Source: UBA5342 sp965662645
Lineage (GTDB): Bacteria; Bacteroidota; Bacteroidia; Bacteroidales; UBA5342
Assembly (NCBI GenBank): GCA_965662645.1
Contig: CBFIII010000001.1
Span: forward strand, 1-64,000
Length of the DNA: 64,000 nucleotides
Direction of reading: 5' to 3'
Numbering within the stretch: position 1 is the stretch's first letter; the number at the start of each line of letters is the position of its first letter. The notes below the pieces were generated by a model. The model searched no databases, had not been told where the DNA came from, and saw only the letters and a program-made list of their open reading frames with translations. This document shows, piece after piece, positions 25,562-35,004 of this stretch. The translations under genes were made by a program, and so were the position numbers.

Positions 25562-25663
25562 CAAAATTTAGATACAAAAAATGCTTGCATTTAAGGTTTT
25601 GAATCTTAAAGTTTGTTTCTTTATATCCTGCAAATTAATAAAGCTAAAATAAAATTCTAAACG

Positions 25664-26296
25664 ATGAAAATTGTAAATCAGAAAGTCGCAGAACAACTTC
25701 TTAGTGTTAACGCTGTTAAGTTACAACCTGAGGATCCTTTTACCTGGGCTTCAGGATGGAAATCTCCTATTTATTGTGATAACCGAAAAACGCTTTCTTA
25801 TCCCACTACACGTAATTTGGTGAAGATAGAATTAGCACGATTAGTATTAGAAAAATATCCTGATGTGGATGTCATAGCTGGAGTTGCAACGGGTGCTATT
25901 GCTCAAGGAGCGTTAGTGGCTGATGTTTTAGGACTTCCATTTGTTTATATCCGTTCGTCGGCTAAAGGTCATGGTATGGAAAATCTTATAGAAGGTGATT
26001 TGAAACAAGGCGCAAAAGTTGTGGTTATCGAAGACTTAATTTCTACTGGAGGTTCTAGTCTTAAAGCGGTAGAAGCTCTACGCGCTGTGGGATCTGAAGT
26101 GTTGGGTATGTTAGCCATTTTTACTTATGGATTTCCTGTGGCTGAAGAGGCTTTTGTTACAGCCAATGTAGAACTCACCACCTTGAGCGATTATAATGCT
26201 TTAATTGATTGTGCGCTTAACCAAGGAGCTATATCCCAATCACAAGTGGAAAAACTGAAAGATTGGCGTAAAGCTCCTGCTCAATGGGGAAAATAG
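25664..26296 (+). CDS. pyrE: Orotate phosphoribosyltransferase
   Basis: This 210-residue enzyme makes orotidine 5'-phosphate from orotate and PRPP in pyrimidine synthesis. The PRPP-binding motif VVVIEDLISTGGSSLKAV is clear. The orotate/active-site region FTWASGWKSPIYCDNRKTLS lies near the N-terminus, and YIRSSAKGHGMENLIEG is the flexible catalytic loop. Length is typical. It is divergent from tamL and separated from iorA by 121 bases. Confidence 0.96.
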   Translation: MKIVNQKVAEQLLSVNAVKLQPEDPFTWASGWKSPIYCDNRKTLSYPTTRNLVKIELARLVLEKYPDVDVIAGVATGAIAQGALVADVLGLPFVYIRSSAKGHGMENLIEGDLKQGAKVVVIEDLISTGGSSLKAVEALRAVGSEVLGMLAIFTYGFPVAEEAFVTANVELTTLSDYNALIDCALNQGAISQSQVEKLKDWRKAPAQWGK

Positions 26297-26358
26297 TATG
26301 AGGTCTAGCCTGTGTATGCTAACAAAGAGAATATTCAGACTTTATTGTTAATATAAAA

Positions 26359-26410
26359 AGGACTGTGCTTTACTCCAGCTAGTCCTCCCTGTTTTGGGAA
26401 TAAGAGGGGG
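26359..26410 (+). promoter_or_regulatory. Hairpin and strong Shine-Dalgarno in the iorA leader
   Basis: AGGACT (26359-26364) pairs with AGTCCT (26381-26386). CCCT just after it can pair with the purine-rich AGAGGGGG (26403-26410), which sits 7 bases before ATG 26418. Strong Shine-Dalgarno sites are uncommon in Bacteroidota, so this one stands out. Competing structures could hide or expose it; no known riboswitch was recognised. Confidence 0.35.
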
Positions 26411-26417
26411 TTAAATT

Positions 26418-28001
26418 ATGATATTATTATTAGGTGACGAAGCCATAGCTCAGGGAGCTATCGATGCAGGAATTTCAGGTGTATATGCGTATCCTGGTAC
26501 TCCATCAACAGAAATAACAGAATATATTCAGGGTTCTAAAGAAGCACAAGAACTACAAATTCGTAGCGCTTGGTCAACAAATGAAAAGACCGCCATGGAG
26601 GCTGCTTTAGGCATGTCTTATGCTGGTAAGCGAGCTTTGGTATGTATGAAACATGTAGGCATGAATGTGGCTGCTGATGCGTTTATTAATTCTGGTATTT
26701 CAGGTGCAAATGGAGGTTTGGTAGTCTTGTGTGCTGATGATCCTTCTATGCACTCTTCTCAGAATGAGCAAGATTCTCGTTTCTATGCGAAGTTTGCTAT
26801 GGTGCCTGTTATGGAACCGGCTTCGCAACAAGAAACCTATGATATGACACGTGCGGCGTTCGATTTATCTGAGGAATTGGAATTGCCTGTTATGTTGCGC
26901 ATTACTACGCGTTTGGCTCATTCTAGAGCTGGTGTTAAGCGCAACGCTGTGCGTTCTCAAAACGTAATAAAATTACCTAATCAGCCAAAACAATTTATAT
27001 TGCTTCCTGCTATTGCTCGTAAGAGTTATAAAGGACTTTTGAAAAAGCAATCGGTGATGGAGATGATGTCTGAGCAATCTTCATTTAATGTTTATACTGA
27101 TGGAGCAGATAAAAGTCGTGGTGTAATAGCTAGTGGTATTGCTTACAATTATTACTGCGAAAATTTTCCTGATGGTTCTCCTTATCCTGTTTATAAATTA
27201 TCACAATATCCTTTGCCAACAGCTGTCTTAAATAAGATGATCGCTGAGTGTGGTGAGTTGGTTGTATTAGAGGAAGGAATGCCCGTTTTGGAAGAGGTTA
27301 TTGCTGGATTATCTAATGTAGGACCTAAGGTACATGGTCGTTTGGATGGCACCTTGCCTCGTGATGGTGAGTTAAATCCTGATTTGGTAGCTAAAGCTTT
27401 TGGTTTGACTACTGGAAATGACTTGATCGTTCCTTCTGTAGTGGAAAATCGTCCGCCTAGTTTATGTCATGGATGTGGTCATATAGATATGTATAATGCC
27501 CTTAATGAAGTGGCTGCACGTTATGATACGTCTAAAGTCTTTGCTGATATAGGTTGTTATACTTTAGGTGCTATGCCTCCTTATCAGGCTATTGATTCGT
27601 GTATTGATATGGGTGCTTCTATTACTATGGCTAAGGGCGCTGCTGATGCTGGTTTGTTTCCTGCTTTTTCTGTGATAGGTGATTCTACTTTTACGCATTC
27701 TGGTATGACTGGTTTATTGGATGCTGTAAATAGTAAAAGTAATATTGTAGTTGTCATTTCGGATAACGAAACCACAGCGATGACTGGAGGGCAAGATTCT
27801 GCAGGAACAGGTCGTATAGAGGCTATTTGTTTGGGACTTGGTGTAGAGCCAGAGCATCTTCGTGTTTTTGTTCCACTCAAGAAAAATTTCGATGAAATGG
27901 TGAAAATCATTCAAGAAGAGGTGGACTACAATGGGGTATCCGTTGTCATCCCTCGTCGTGAATGTGTGCAAGTAGCGCTTCGTAAGAAAAAGAAAAAATA
28001 A
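26418..28001 (+). CDS. iorA: Indolepyruvate:ferredoxin oxidoreductase, alpha subunit
   Basis: This 527-residue thiamine-diphosphate enzyme subunit decarboxylates aryl-pyruvates oxidatively with CoA and ferredoxin, in anaerobic aromatic amino-acid metabolism. The N-terminal pyrimidine-binding domain begins LLGDEAIAQGAIDAGI and YAYPGTPSTEI. The C-terminal TPP-binding domain has SLCHGCGHIDMYNA, a GDSTFTHSGMTGLLDA metal-binding segment and ISDNETTAMTGGQ. The protein ends without the two 4Fe-4S clusters that extend archaeal IorA to over 600 residues. The beta subunit, iorB, is not next to it; a repeat (R2 copy C) follows directly. Confidence 0.9.
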   Translation: MILLLGDEAIAQGAIDAGISGVYAYPGTPSTEITEYIQGSKEAQELQIRSAWSTNEKTAMEAALGMSYAGKRALVCMKHVGMNVAADAFINSGISGANGGLVVLCADDPSMHSSQNEQDSRFYAKFAMVPVMEPASQQETYDMTRAAFDLSEELELPVMLRITTRLAHSRAGVKRNAVRSQNVIKLPNQPKQFILLPAIARKSYKGLLKKQSVMEMMSEQSSFNVYTDGADKSRGVIASGIAYNYYCENFPDGSPYPVYKLSQYPLPTAVLNKMIAECGELVVLEEGMPVLEEVIAGLSNVGPKVHGRLDGTLPRDGELNPDLVAKAFGLTTGNDLIVPSVVENRPPSLCHGCGHIDMYNALNEVAARYDTSKVFADIGCYTLGAMPPYQAIDSCIDMGASITMAKGAADAGLFPAFSVIGDSTFTHSGMTGLLDAVNSKSNIVVVISDNETTAMTGGQDSAGTGRIEAICLGLGVEPEHLRVFVPLKKNFDEMVKIIQEEVDYNGVSVVIPRRECVQVALRKKKKK

Positions 28002-28048
28002 TTTGAAATGATAGACCTGCATTTAATCGCGAACAATTGTGTCATTTA

Positions 28049-28143
28049 AATCCCACATTGTGGGTCTTATTCCCAGCAGCTTGCTGCGAATAATAAAATA
28101 TTTTTTAATTTGATACTCCGTCTGCTTGCAGCGGGGTAGTTCA
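28049..28143 (+). repeat. Dispersed repeat R2, copy C (subtype 2)
   Basis: AATCCCACATTGTGGG, then CAGCTTGCTGCGAATAATAA, then GATACTCCGTCTGCTTGCAG. The right half matches copy A, not the CCTCG-type end. It starts 47 bases after the iorA stop. Confidence 0.75.
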
Positions 28144-28243
28144 TTTTTATGGTAATTTCTTGTTTTTTTTCGTCATCTGTGTGTTAACGTTATAGAGAAT
28201 AAGGTTTTATATATAATAGCTGATAAATAGAAAGTAAAGCATT

Positions 28244-29719
28244 ATGTCCAAAGTAAAACAGTTAGTTAAGGAAACGGCTATTTATGGTGTTAGTAGTATC
28301 CTTGGCAAATTTATGAATTGGCTTTTGGTGCCGCTGTATGTGAAAAAAATGTATCATGTTGCGGATTACGGGATTGTCACTAATCTTTATGCATGGACAG
28401 CATTACTTGTGGTGGTATTAACCTATGGTATGGAGACTTCTTTTTTTCGTTTTTCAAACGAAAAAGGCTGTGATGATAAGCATGTTTACGGAGCGACTTT
28501 GGGGTCTTTGTTTCTAACCTCTTTTCTTTTTTTGCTTGTTATGTTTTTATTCCGAGAACAGGTAGCTGTCTTTCTTGGTTACCCTGCATTAGGTAATGTG
28601 ATAGCGATGATAGGGGCTATGCTGGCTATGGATGCTTTTTTATGTATTCCTTTTGCTCGTTTGCGTTTTGAAAAACGTCCTATAAAATTTGCATCATTAA
28701 GGCTTATTAGTGTCTTTGTTAATATTATACTTAATCTGTTCTTTATTTTGCTTTGTCCTATCCTTTTGGCAAAGAATCCAGATGCAGAATGGCTCTCTTT
28801 TTACGATTACAATAAGCAAGTCAACTACATTATCTTTTCTAATCTAATGGCTTCATCAGTCTTATTTCTTTTGCTTATTCCAGAGTCTATAAAAGTAAAA
28901 TGGAACCTTGATAAAGAGCTACTTAAAAAAATGTTGCATTATGCTTCGCCCATTCTTATTGTTGGTATTGCGGGCGTTGTGAATCAGTCGGGTGATAAAA
29001 TCTTGTATCCTTTCTTGATGGGAGGAGAAGAGAAAGCTCTAGTAGAACTAGGAATATATGGGGCCAATTATAAAATAGCCATTATTATGGTGATGTTTAT
29101 TCAAGCATTTCGTTTTGCCTTCGAACCTTTTATCTTTAATCAGTCTGGAGGTGAGAAAGATAAACAGACCTATGCCGATGTGATGCGCTATTTTGTAATC
29201 TTTTGTATGCTGATATTCTTAGGGGTGTCCTTGTATATTGACATTGTGAAACTGCTTATCGCACCTGAATATTATGCTGGTTTGCGTGTGGTACCTATTG
29301 TGTTAATGGCGCATTTTATCTTTGGAATATTCTTTAATCTTTCGCTGTGGTATAAACTCACAGATAAGACACATTATGCGGCTTATATTGCCCTAATGGG
29401 TATGGTTATTACTCTAGTGATAAATATTATTTTTGTGCCTAAATATAGTTATATGGCTTCGGCTTGGGCTAACTTAGTCTGCTATTTTTCTATGATGATG
29501 GTGTCTTATTTGCTGATGCGAAAGTATTACCCCGTAAATTATGATTTAAAAAAGATAGGACTTTATATTGTCTTAGGACTGGCTATTTTTGCAGCACATA
29601 GAATGATTGTTTTAGATGCTGCTTGGAAGAATTACTTTTTATCTACTGTTTTAATCTGTGGATATTTACTCTTCTGTATTTTTAATGAAAAAGATTTAAA
29701 ACGTCTAATTATAAAATAA
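28244..29719 (+). CDS. Polysaccharide flippase (Wzx/MATE-like)
   Basis: This 491-residue, very hydrophobic protein has about 12-14 membrane helices. The start KQLVKETAIYGVSSILGKFMNWLLVPLY is the family pattern of lipopolysaccharide/O-antigen exporters (polysaccharide biosynthesis C superfamily). It would move undecaprenyl-linked sugars across the inner membrane. The helix with RFAFEPFIFNQSG is also characteristic. No glycosyltransferase cluster surrounds it, so the exact substrate is open; in Bacteroidota such a gene commonly accompanies housekeeping genes. Its stop TAA shares one base with the aroB ATG, so the two are translationally coupled. Confidence 0.85.
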   Translation: MSKVKQLVKETAIYGVSSILGKFMNWLLVPLYVKKMYHVADYGIVTNLYAWTALLVVVLTYGMETSFFRFSNEKGCDDKHVYGATLGSLFLTSFLFLLVMFLFREQVAVFLGYPALGNVIAMIGAMLAMDAFLCIPFARLRFEKRPIKFASLRLISVFVNIILNLFFILLCPILLAKNPDAEWLSFYDYNKQVNYIIFSNLMASSVLFLLLIPESIKVKWNLDKELLKKMLHYASPILIVGIAGVVNQSGDKILYPFLMGGEEKALVELGIYGANYKIAIIMVMFIQAFRFAFEPFIFNQSGGEKDKQTYADVMRYFVIFCMLIFLGVSLYIDIVKLLIAPEYYAGLRVVPIVLMAHFIFGIFFNLSLWYKLTDKTHYAAYIALMGMVITLVINIIFVPKYSYMASAWANLVCYFSMMMVSYLLMRKYYPVNYDLKKIGLYIVLGLAIFAAHRMIVLDAAWKNYFLSTVLICGYLLFCIFNEKDLKRLIIK

Positions 29720-30762
29720 TGAATATTATCAATTGTACCCGTATAGTCAAAGATTTAGAACAGTGTCTTGTTGGTAAGTTTTATTCTAAAGTTTTTGTGT
29801 TGACCGATGAAGGAAGTCAAAAATATTGTACTTCTTTTTTGTCTAAACTTCCTTTCGATCATCAGCAAGTAACTATTAAAGCTGGTGATGAGAATAAAAC
29901 GGTGGAATCGCTCAGTAAGGTTTGGCGTTTTTTATCGGACAATGGAGCTGATAGAGAATCGTTGCTGATTAATCTCGGTGGTGGAATGGTTACCGATTTG
30001 GGAGGATTTGCGGGTTCTACCTTTAAGCGTGGCATTTCTTTTATCAATATACCTACCACGTTGTTGTCTATGGTGGATGCTGCTGTGGGAGGTAAAACGG
30101 GTATTAATTTCAATGGGTTTAAAAATGAGGTTGGTGTTATCAATCATGCCGATGCGGTGCTGATAGATACTACTTTTCTTAAAACGTTAGATGAGGATAA
30201 TATCTTTTCTGGATTTGGTGAAATAATTAAGCACGGTTTGATTTCTAGATCGGATCATTTTATTGATGCACTTAAGTTCGACTGGAGTAGGGTTGATTAT
30301 GCCAAACTCAATCAGTTAGTGATGGATTCTATCAGCGTAAAAGAACAAATAGTGGAGCAGGATCCTTATGAAAAGGGAATACGTAAAGCGTTGAATTTAG
30401 GCCATACTATGGGGCATGCTTTCGAAAGTTTGGCGCTTAAGCGTGATCCTATGTTGCATGGTCGAGCTGTTGCTTTAGGTCTTGTACCCGAGTTATTTCT
30501 TTCTCACCAAAAACTAGGTTTCCCGACCGAGGTGTTGCGTCAGTTTATCACTATGGTGAAAGATTGTTACCCGTCTTTTGCAATTACCTGTGATGATTAT
30601 GACATGTTGTATGATTATATGAAGCATGATAAAAAAAATAGTGGTGGACGTATTAATTTTACCTTGTTATCAGGCATAGGAGAGGTGCAAATTAATCAAG
30701 ACTGTACGAAAGAAGAGATTTTCCTAGCCTTAGATTTTTATCGTGATGAGTTTGGGATTTAA
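29719..30762 (+). CDS. aroB: 3-Dehydroquinate synthase
   Basis: This 347-residue enzyme converts DAHP to 3-dehydroquinate in the shikimate pathway, with NAD and a divalent metal. The NAD/phosphate segments KAGDENKT, NLGGGMVTDLGGFAG and IPTTLLSMVDAAVGGKTGIN are present. So are metal ligands in EIIKHGL, NLGHTMGHAFE and MLHGRAVALG. Length is normal. It is coupled to the flippase (TAATG). The stop codon lies at the edge of repeat R2 copy D. Confidence 0.96.
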   Translation: MNIINCTRIVKDLEQCLVGKFYSKVFVLTDEGSQKYCTSFLSKLPFDHQQVTIKAGDENKTVESLSKVWRFLSDNGADRESLLINLGGGMVTDLGGFAGSTFKRGISFINIPTTLLSMVDAAVGGKTGINFNGFKNEVGVINHADAVLIDTTFLKTLDEDNIFSGFGEIIKHGLISRSDHFIDALKFDWSRVDYAKLNQLVMDSISVKEQIVEQDPYEKGIRKALNLGHTMGHAFESLALKRDPMLHGRAVALGLVPELFLSHQKLGFPTEVLRQFITMVKDCYPSFAITCDDYDMLYDYMKHDKKNSGGRINFTLLSGIGEVQINQDCTKEEIFLALDFYRDEFGI

Positions 30763-30856
30763 TCCTACATTGTGGGTTTAATTCTCTATAGATTGCTGCG
30801 AATAATAAAATGTTCTTCAACTAAATGCTTCGTGGTTTGCCCCGAGCTTGTTGACT
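30761..30856 (+). repeat. Dispersed repeat R2, copy D
   Basis: It begins within the aroB stop codon: AATCCTACATTGTGGG, GATTGCTGCGAATAATAAAA, TGTTCTTCAACTAAATGC and the CTTCG...CCGAG end. One arm of the first palindrome carries a C-to-T change. Confidence 0.8.
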
Positions 30857-30945
30857 TAATTATTATATAGTTGTTAAAAAATTGATAAAAAGTTTTTTTC
30901 TATAATTATACTGATTACTTTTGAGATTTAACTAATCTATTGTCA

Positions 30946-32481
30946 ATGGCAGTATTAACTACCCTTTATTCTTTGTTTAATTTACGTCGCTCGGCGCAAA
31001 TTGAGAAGATGATTTCCTATCCTGGATCTGTTCAGGATAGTCAGTTGATGAAATTGTTAAATGCTGCTGAGGACACAGTTTGGGGCAAAAAATATGGTTT
31101 TTCTCATATTACTAGTGTTGATGAGTATCAGCAACGTGTACCTATTTCTAATTATAATGATTTTAAGTCTTATATAGAACGTATGGTATTGGGTGAACCT
31201 GATGTGTTGTGGCATGGAACAACTAAATGGTTTGCTAAATCGTCGGGAACAACGAGTGACAAAAGCAAGTTTATCCCTGTGAGTAAAGAGGCTTTAGAGT
31301 CTTGTCACTTACAAGGAGGAAAAGACGTTTTTAACTTTTATGCTGAAAATGTTCCTGATACGGAGGTCTTTTCTGGTAAGATGTTAACCTTGGGTGGAAG
31401 TCATCAGGCGAGTGAGTTTAATGATGCTTCTCGTGTGGGTGATTTATCATCTATATATTTAGAACACGTTCCTTTTGTGGCTGAGTTATTTCGTACACCA
31501 CCTACTGAAATTGCATTGATAGAAGATTTTGATGAAAAATTAAAACGTATTGCTGAGGTTGCCGTTAATGAAAATGTGACGAGCATACTTGGTGTTCCCT
31601 CTTGGAACTTGGTTTTATTACGTCATATCCTTGAGTTTACTGGTGCATCTACGATTTCGGAGGTGTGGCCTAATCTCGAAGTGTTTGTTCATGGTGGTAT
31701 TAGTTTTGACCCATATCGTGAGCAGTATAATAGAATTATTCCTTCTTCTAAAATGCGTTATATCGAAACTTATAATGCGTCAGAAGGTTTCTTTGCCATT
31801 CAAAATGATTTGTCTGATAAGGGCATGCTTTTGATGTTGGACTATGGGGTCTTTTATGAGTTTATTGCCATGAGTGAATTGGGGTCTGATACGGCTCGGG
31901 TATTAACGATTGAAGAGGTTGAGATAGGAGTTAATTATGCTATTATCATTACTACGAATAGTGGTTTGTGGCGTTATATGATAGGAGATACGGTTAAGTT
32001 TTGTTCTATTTATCCTCATAAAATAACCATAACAGGTCGCACTACTCAGTTTATTAATGCTTTTGGGGAAGAGGTGATTGTGAAAAACACCAACGATGCC
32101 ATGCATATAGCATGTGAAAAGACGGGGGCTTCCATTACTAATTATTCCGCTGCTCCTATTTTCATGACAGAGAAGAGAATAAAAGGACGTCATCAGTGGA
32201 TGGTGGAATTTGACAAACGGCCTGCTGATATAGAGGCTTTTGCTGATATACTAGATAAGGAGTTGCAGAATTTGAATTCTGATTATGAAGCAAAACGTTT
32301 TAATAGTGTCACTTTGAATCGTCTTGAATTAGTTGAGGCTAAAAAAGATTTATTTCATTATTGGATGAAAGAAAGAGGTAAGTTAGGGGGACAAAATAAG
32401 GTGCCGCGATTATCTAATTCCAGAAAATATATGAATAGTTTAATAGAAATGAATAATAAAATGTTGAATATTGAACATTAA
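30946..32481 (+). CDS. GH3-family adenylate-forming protein
   Basis: This ~511-residue protein belongs to the GH3 auxin-responsive family, acyl-adenylating enzymes that in plants conjugate hormones to amino acids. The ATP-binding motif KSSGTTSDKSKFIPVS (around residue 100) and the YIETYNASEGFFAIQND motif are conserved. The C-terminal lid region begins near YMIGDTVKF. Bacteroidota homologues are common but their substrate is not known, so auxin chemistry should not be assumed. ATG 30946 is preferred over TTG 30940. A TACTTTTG -7-type box lies at 30916-30923. hisH follows after 45 bases. Confidence 0.88.
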   Translation: MAVLTTLYSLFNLRRSAQIEKMISYPGSVQDSQLMKLLNAAEDTVWGKKYGFSHITSVDEYQQRVPISNYNDFKSYIERMVLGEPDVLWHGTTKWFAKSSGTTSDKSKFIPVSKEALESCHLQGGKDVFNFYAENVPDTEVFSGKMLTLGGSHQASEFNDASRVGDLSSIYLEHVPFVAELFRTPPTEIALIEDFDEKLKRIAEVAVNENVTSILGVPSWNLVLLRHILEFTGASTISEVWPNLEVFVHGGISFDPYREQYNRIIPSSKMRYIETYNASEGFFAIQNDLSDKGMLLMLDYGVFYEFIAMSELGSDTARVLTIEEVEIGVNYAIIITTNSGLWRYMIGDTVKFCSIYPHKITITGRTTQFINAFGEEVIVKNTNDAMHIACEKTGASITNYSAAPIFMTEKRIKGRHQWMVEFDKRPADIEAFADILDKELQNLNSDYEAKRFNSVTLNRLELVEAKKDLFHYWMKERGKLGGQNKVPRLSNSRKYMNSLIEMNNKMLNIEH

Positions 32482-32526
32482 TATTAGTTTTGTAGGCGTA
32501 TTTTATTTTGAAATGAAGAAGCTAAG

Positions 32527-33111
32527 ATGATAGCAATAATAGATTATAATGCAGGTAATATTCAGTCGGTTGAGTTTGCTTTGGAGCGTTTGGGCGTATC
32601 TTATATTACCACTAATGATAAGGCTCAGATTAAAGCTGCCGATAAAGTTATTTTTCCTGGTGTAGGTGAAGCCAAAAACACGATGGCTTTCTTAAAAGCT
32701 CAAGGATTAGATCTTTTTATCAAAGAGCTTAAGCAGCCTGTGTTGGGCGTTTGTCTTGGTATGCAGCTGATGTGTAAGCATTCAGAGGAAGGAGATGTTG
32801 AGGCGATGGGTATTTTTGATGCTAAAGTTCGTTTATTTCAACCTAAAAATGGAGAAAAAGTACCTCATATGGGGTGGAACACTCTGACGGATGTTAAAGG
32901 AGATTTGTTTCAAGGTTCATTTGAGGGAGCTTATGTTTATTTTGTACATTCATATTATGTAGAGTTGTGTGATAATACAATTGCTACTACGCATTATGGG
33001 GCGCCTTTTTCGGCTGCTCTTCATAAAGATAATTTTTATGCGACCCAGTTTCATCCCGAAAAAAGCGGTGATGTGGGTGAGTTAATCTTAAAGAATTTTA
33101 TTTCGCTGTAA
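32527..33111 (+). CDS. hisH: Imidazole glycerol phosphate synthase, glutaminase subunit
   Basis: This 194-residue class I glutaminase supplies ammonia to HisF for histidine synthesis. The oxyanion/catalytic motif GVCLGMQLM holds nucleophile Cys76; His176 and Glu178 in FHPEKSG complete the triad. The PGVGEAKNTM loop is typical of HisH. hisA follows 32 bases later in the same direction, forming a short his operon. Confidence 0.96.
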   Translation: MIAIIDYNAGNIQSVEFALERLGVSYITTNDKAQIKAADKVIFPGVGEAKNTMAFLKAQGLDLFIKELKQPVLGVCLGMQLMCKHSEEGDVEAMGIFDAKVRLFQPKNGEKVPHMGWNTLTDVKGDLFQGSFEGAYVYFVHSYYVELCDNTIATTHYGAPFSAALHKDNFYATQFHPEKSGDVGELILKNFISL

Positions 33112-33143
33112 TACAGAATTTATAACACTTATTTTTTAAAATT

Positions 33144-33875
33144 ATGATTGAAATTATTCCTGCCATTGATATTATTGATGGTAAATGCGTCCGATTATCG
33201 CAAGGGGATTATGCTTTAAAAACAGTTTATAACGAAGATCCTCTCGAGGTGGCCAAAGAATTTGAAGATATAGGCATTAAACGCCTGCATCTTGTTGATT
33301 TGGACGGTGCAAAAGCTCAACACATTGTGAACTGGAAAGTTCTTGAGCGTTTGGCTTCTAAAACTAACTTAGTTATTGATTTTGGAGGTGGACTAAGAAC
33401 AGATGCTGACTTAGATGTTGCTTTCGAAAGTGGTGCTGAAATGGTTACTGGTGGTAGCATTGTAGTAAAAAAACCACATCGTTTTTTGAGTTGGTTACAA
33501 CAGTATGGTGCTGAGCGCATCATCCTTGGAGCTGATGTTAATAATGGAAAGATTTCTGTTAATGGGTGGAAAGAAGATTCTGATTTAGATCTTATGCCTT
33601 TCATTGAAAAGTATGTTAATGAAGGTGTCAAAAAGGTTATTTCTACTGAAATTAGTCGGGATGGTATGCTTACCGGACCAGCTTTTGATTTATATAATGA
33701 TATCTTAGATCAGTTTCCACATTTGCATTTAATTGCTAGTGGTGGCATTAGCACTTTTGATGATATTCTTAAGCTTGATGAAGATGATGTGCCTGCAGTT
33801 ATAGTGGGGAAAGCCATTTATGAGCATCATATATCATTGGATGAGATAGAGTCATATATTTTAAACGGAATGTAA
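33144..33875 (+). CDS. hisA: Phosphoribosylformimino-AICAR ribotide isomerase
   Basis: This 243-residue TIM-barrel isomerase opens the ribose ring of ProFAR in histidine synthesis. The catalytic acid near the N-terminus is Asp9 in IPAIDIIDGKCVRL, and the second Asp lies in GADVNNGK. Phosphate-binding Gly loops (FGGGLRTD, ASGGISTFDD) are in place. It sits between hisH and hisF as in many bacteria, but repeat R2 copy E separates it from hisF. Confidence 0.96.
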   Translation: MIEIIPAIDIIDGKCVRLSQGDYALKTVYNEDPLEVAKEFEDIGIKRLHLVDLDGAKAQHIVNWKVLERLASKTNLVIDFGGGLRTDADLDVAFESGAEMVTGGSIVVKKPHRFLSWLQQYGAERIILGADVNNGKISVNGWKEDSDLDLMPFIEKYVNEGVKKVISTEISRDGMLTGPAFDLYNDILDQFPHLHLIASGGISTFDDILKLDEDDVPAVIVGKAIYEHHISLDEIESYILNGM

Positions 33876-34030
33876 TTATTACATAAAGGTTGAGAATTTT
33901 TTTGTTCTTGCCTTTTATGCTTTTGATCATTCATTTCTGATTTTTTATAGGGATTATTACTGGGGAGTTTTATTACTTGTAACTCCTTGGTATTGTTTCT
34001 TATGACTAAAAGTAAAAGATAGTAAGATTT

Positions 34031-34126
34031 AATCCCACATTGTGGGTTTAATTCTTCGTAGCTTGCTGCGAATAATAATTTTTTTCAACTAAATGCCTCG
34101 TGGTATTCTCCCGAGGTGGTTGACTA
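34031..34126 (+). repeat. Dispersed repeat R2, copy E (in a 300-base spacer)
   Basis: AATCCCACATTGTGGGTTTA, GCTTGCTGCGAATAATAATT, CAACTAAATGCCTCG and CCCGAGGTGGTTGACT. Both palindromes are intact. It splits hisA from hisF; the rest of 33876-34175 shows nothing else. Confidence 0.8.
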
Positions 34127-34175
34127 AAAGGCTTTTTTTTAAGTTCTTTTGAATAATTTAGTACACGATAATACC

Positions 34176-34928
34176 ATGTTAGCAAAACGCATTATACCTT
34201 GTTTAGATATTAAGGATGGGGAAACGGTTAAGGGAATAAATTTTGTAGGGATAAAATCGGTAGGTGATCCCGTAGAGTTGGGCGCATTGTATGCTGCTCA
34301 GGGTGCGGATGAACTTGTTTTTCTTGACATTACTGCTACACATGAAGGTAGAAAAACGTTTGCTGAATTGGTGAAACGTATTGCACAAAACATAAATATA
34401 CCTTTTACGGTGGGTGGTGGAATTAGTGAAATAGCGGATGCTGATGTATTATTACGTGCAGGAGCCGATAAGATTTCTATTAATTCTTCTGCAGTTCGTA
34501 ATCCGCAACTTATTAATGATCTTGCAGGGGCTTTTGGAAGTCAGTTTGTGGTGTGTGCTATTGATGCACGACTAGAAGACGGACGTTGGGTGGTTACCGT
34601 TAATGGTGGTCGTATCCCAACGGATAAAGAGTTATTCTCTTGGGCAAAAGAAGCGCAAGATAGAGGAGCGGGAGAGATTCTTTTTACAAGTATGAACCAT
34701 GATGGTACAAAAAATGGTTTTGCTAATGAAGCTTTAGCCCAATTATCCGACGAACTTTCTATTCCTATTATTGCGAGTGGTGGTGCTGGTAATATGGAAC
34801 ATTTTGTGGATGTTTTTACTAAGGGAAAAGCTGATGCAGGTCTTGCTGCTAGTATCTTTCATTACAAAGAGATTACTATTCCAGACCTTAAGGATTATTT
34901 AAGAAATGAAGGTGTTGCTATTCGTTAA
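34176..34928 (+). CDS. hisF: Imidazole glycerol phosphate synthase, cyclase subunit
   Basis: This 250-residue TIM barrel closes the imidazole ring using ammonia from HisH. ATG 34176 gives the universal HisF start MLAKRIIPCLDIKDG; the TTG at 34149 would add nine unneeded residues. Catalytic Asp11 and the second Asp in VVCAIDARLEDG are present, as are the phosphate loops VGGGI and ASGGAG. hisI/hisE, which usually follows, is absent; recA comes next. Confidence 0.96.
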   Translation: MLAKRIIPCLDIKDGETVKGINFVGIKSVGDPVELGALYAAQGADELVFLDITATHEGRKTFAELVKRIAQNINIPFTVGGGISEIADADVLLRAGADKISINSSAVRNPQLINDLAGAFGSQFVVCAIDARLEDGRWVVTVNGGRIPTDKELFSWAKEAQDRGAGEILFTSMNHDGTKNGFANEALAQLSDELSIPIIASGGAGNMEHFVDVFTKGKADAGLAASIFHYKEITIPDLKDYLRNEGVAIR

Positions 34929-34932
34929 TGGT

Positions 34933-34962
34933 TTTGCTTTCGTTTAAAAAAATGTATCTTTG
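34933..34962 (+). promoter_or_regulatory. recA promoter
   Basis: TTTG (34933-34936), an 18-base spacer and TATCTTTG (34955-34962) match the Bacteroidota sigma-factor consensus at both boxes. The recA ATG lies 42 bases downstream. This is the best promoter in the window. No LexA-type palindrome was recognised next to it. Confidence 0.75.
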
Positions 34963-35004
34963 ACCTAAGAAAATTAAAATTAAATTACTTTAAATATCAA
35001 TATA

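Noticed and set aside
30946..32481. Auxin-conjugating function for the GH3-family gene
   Set aside because: The family name comes from plants; nothing in the sequence or neighbours supports hormone chemistry in this organism.
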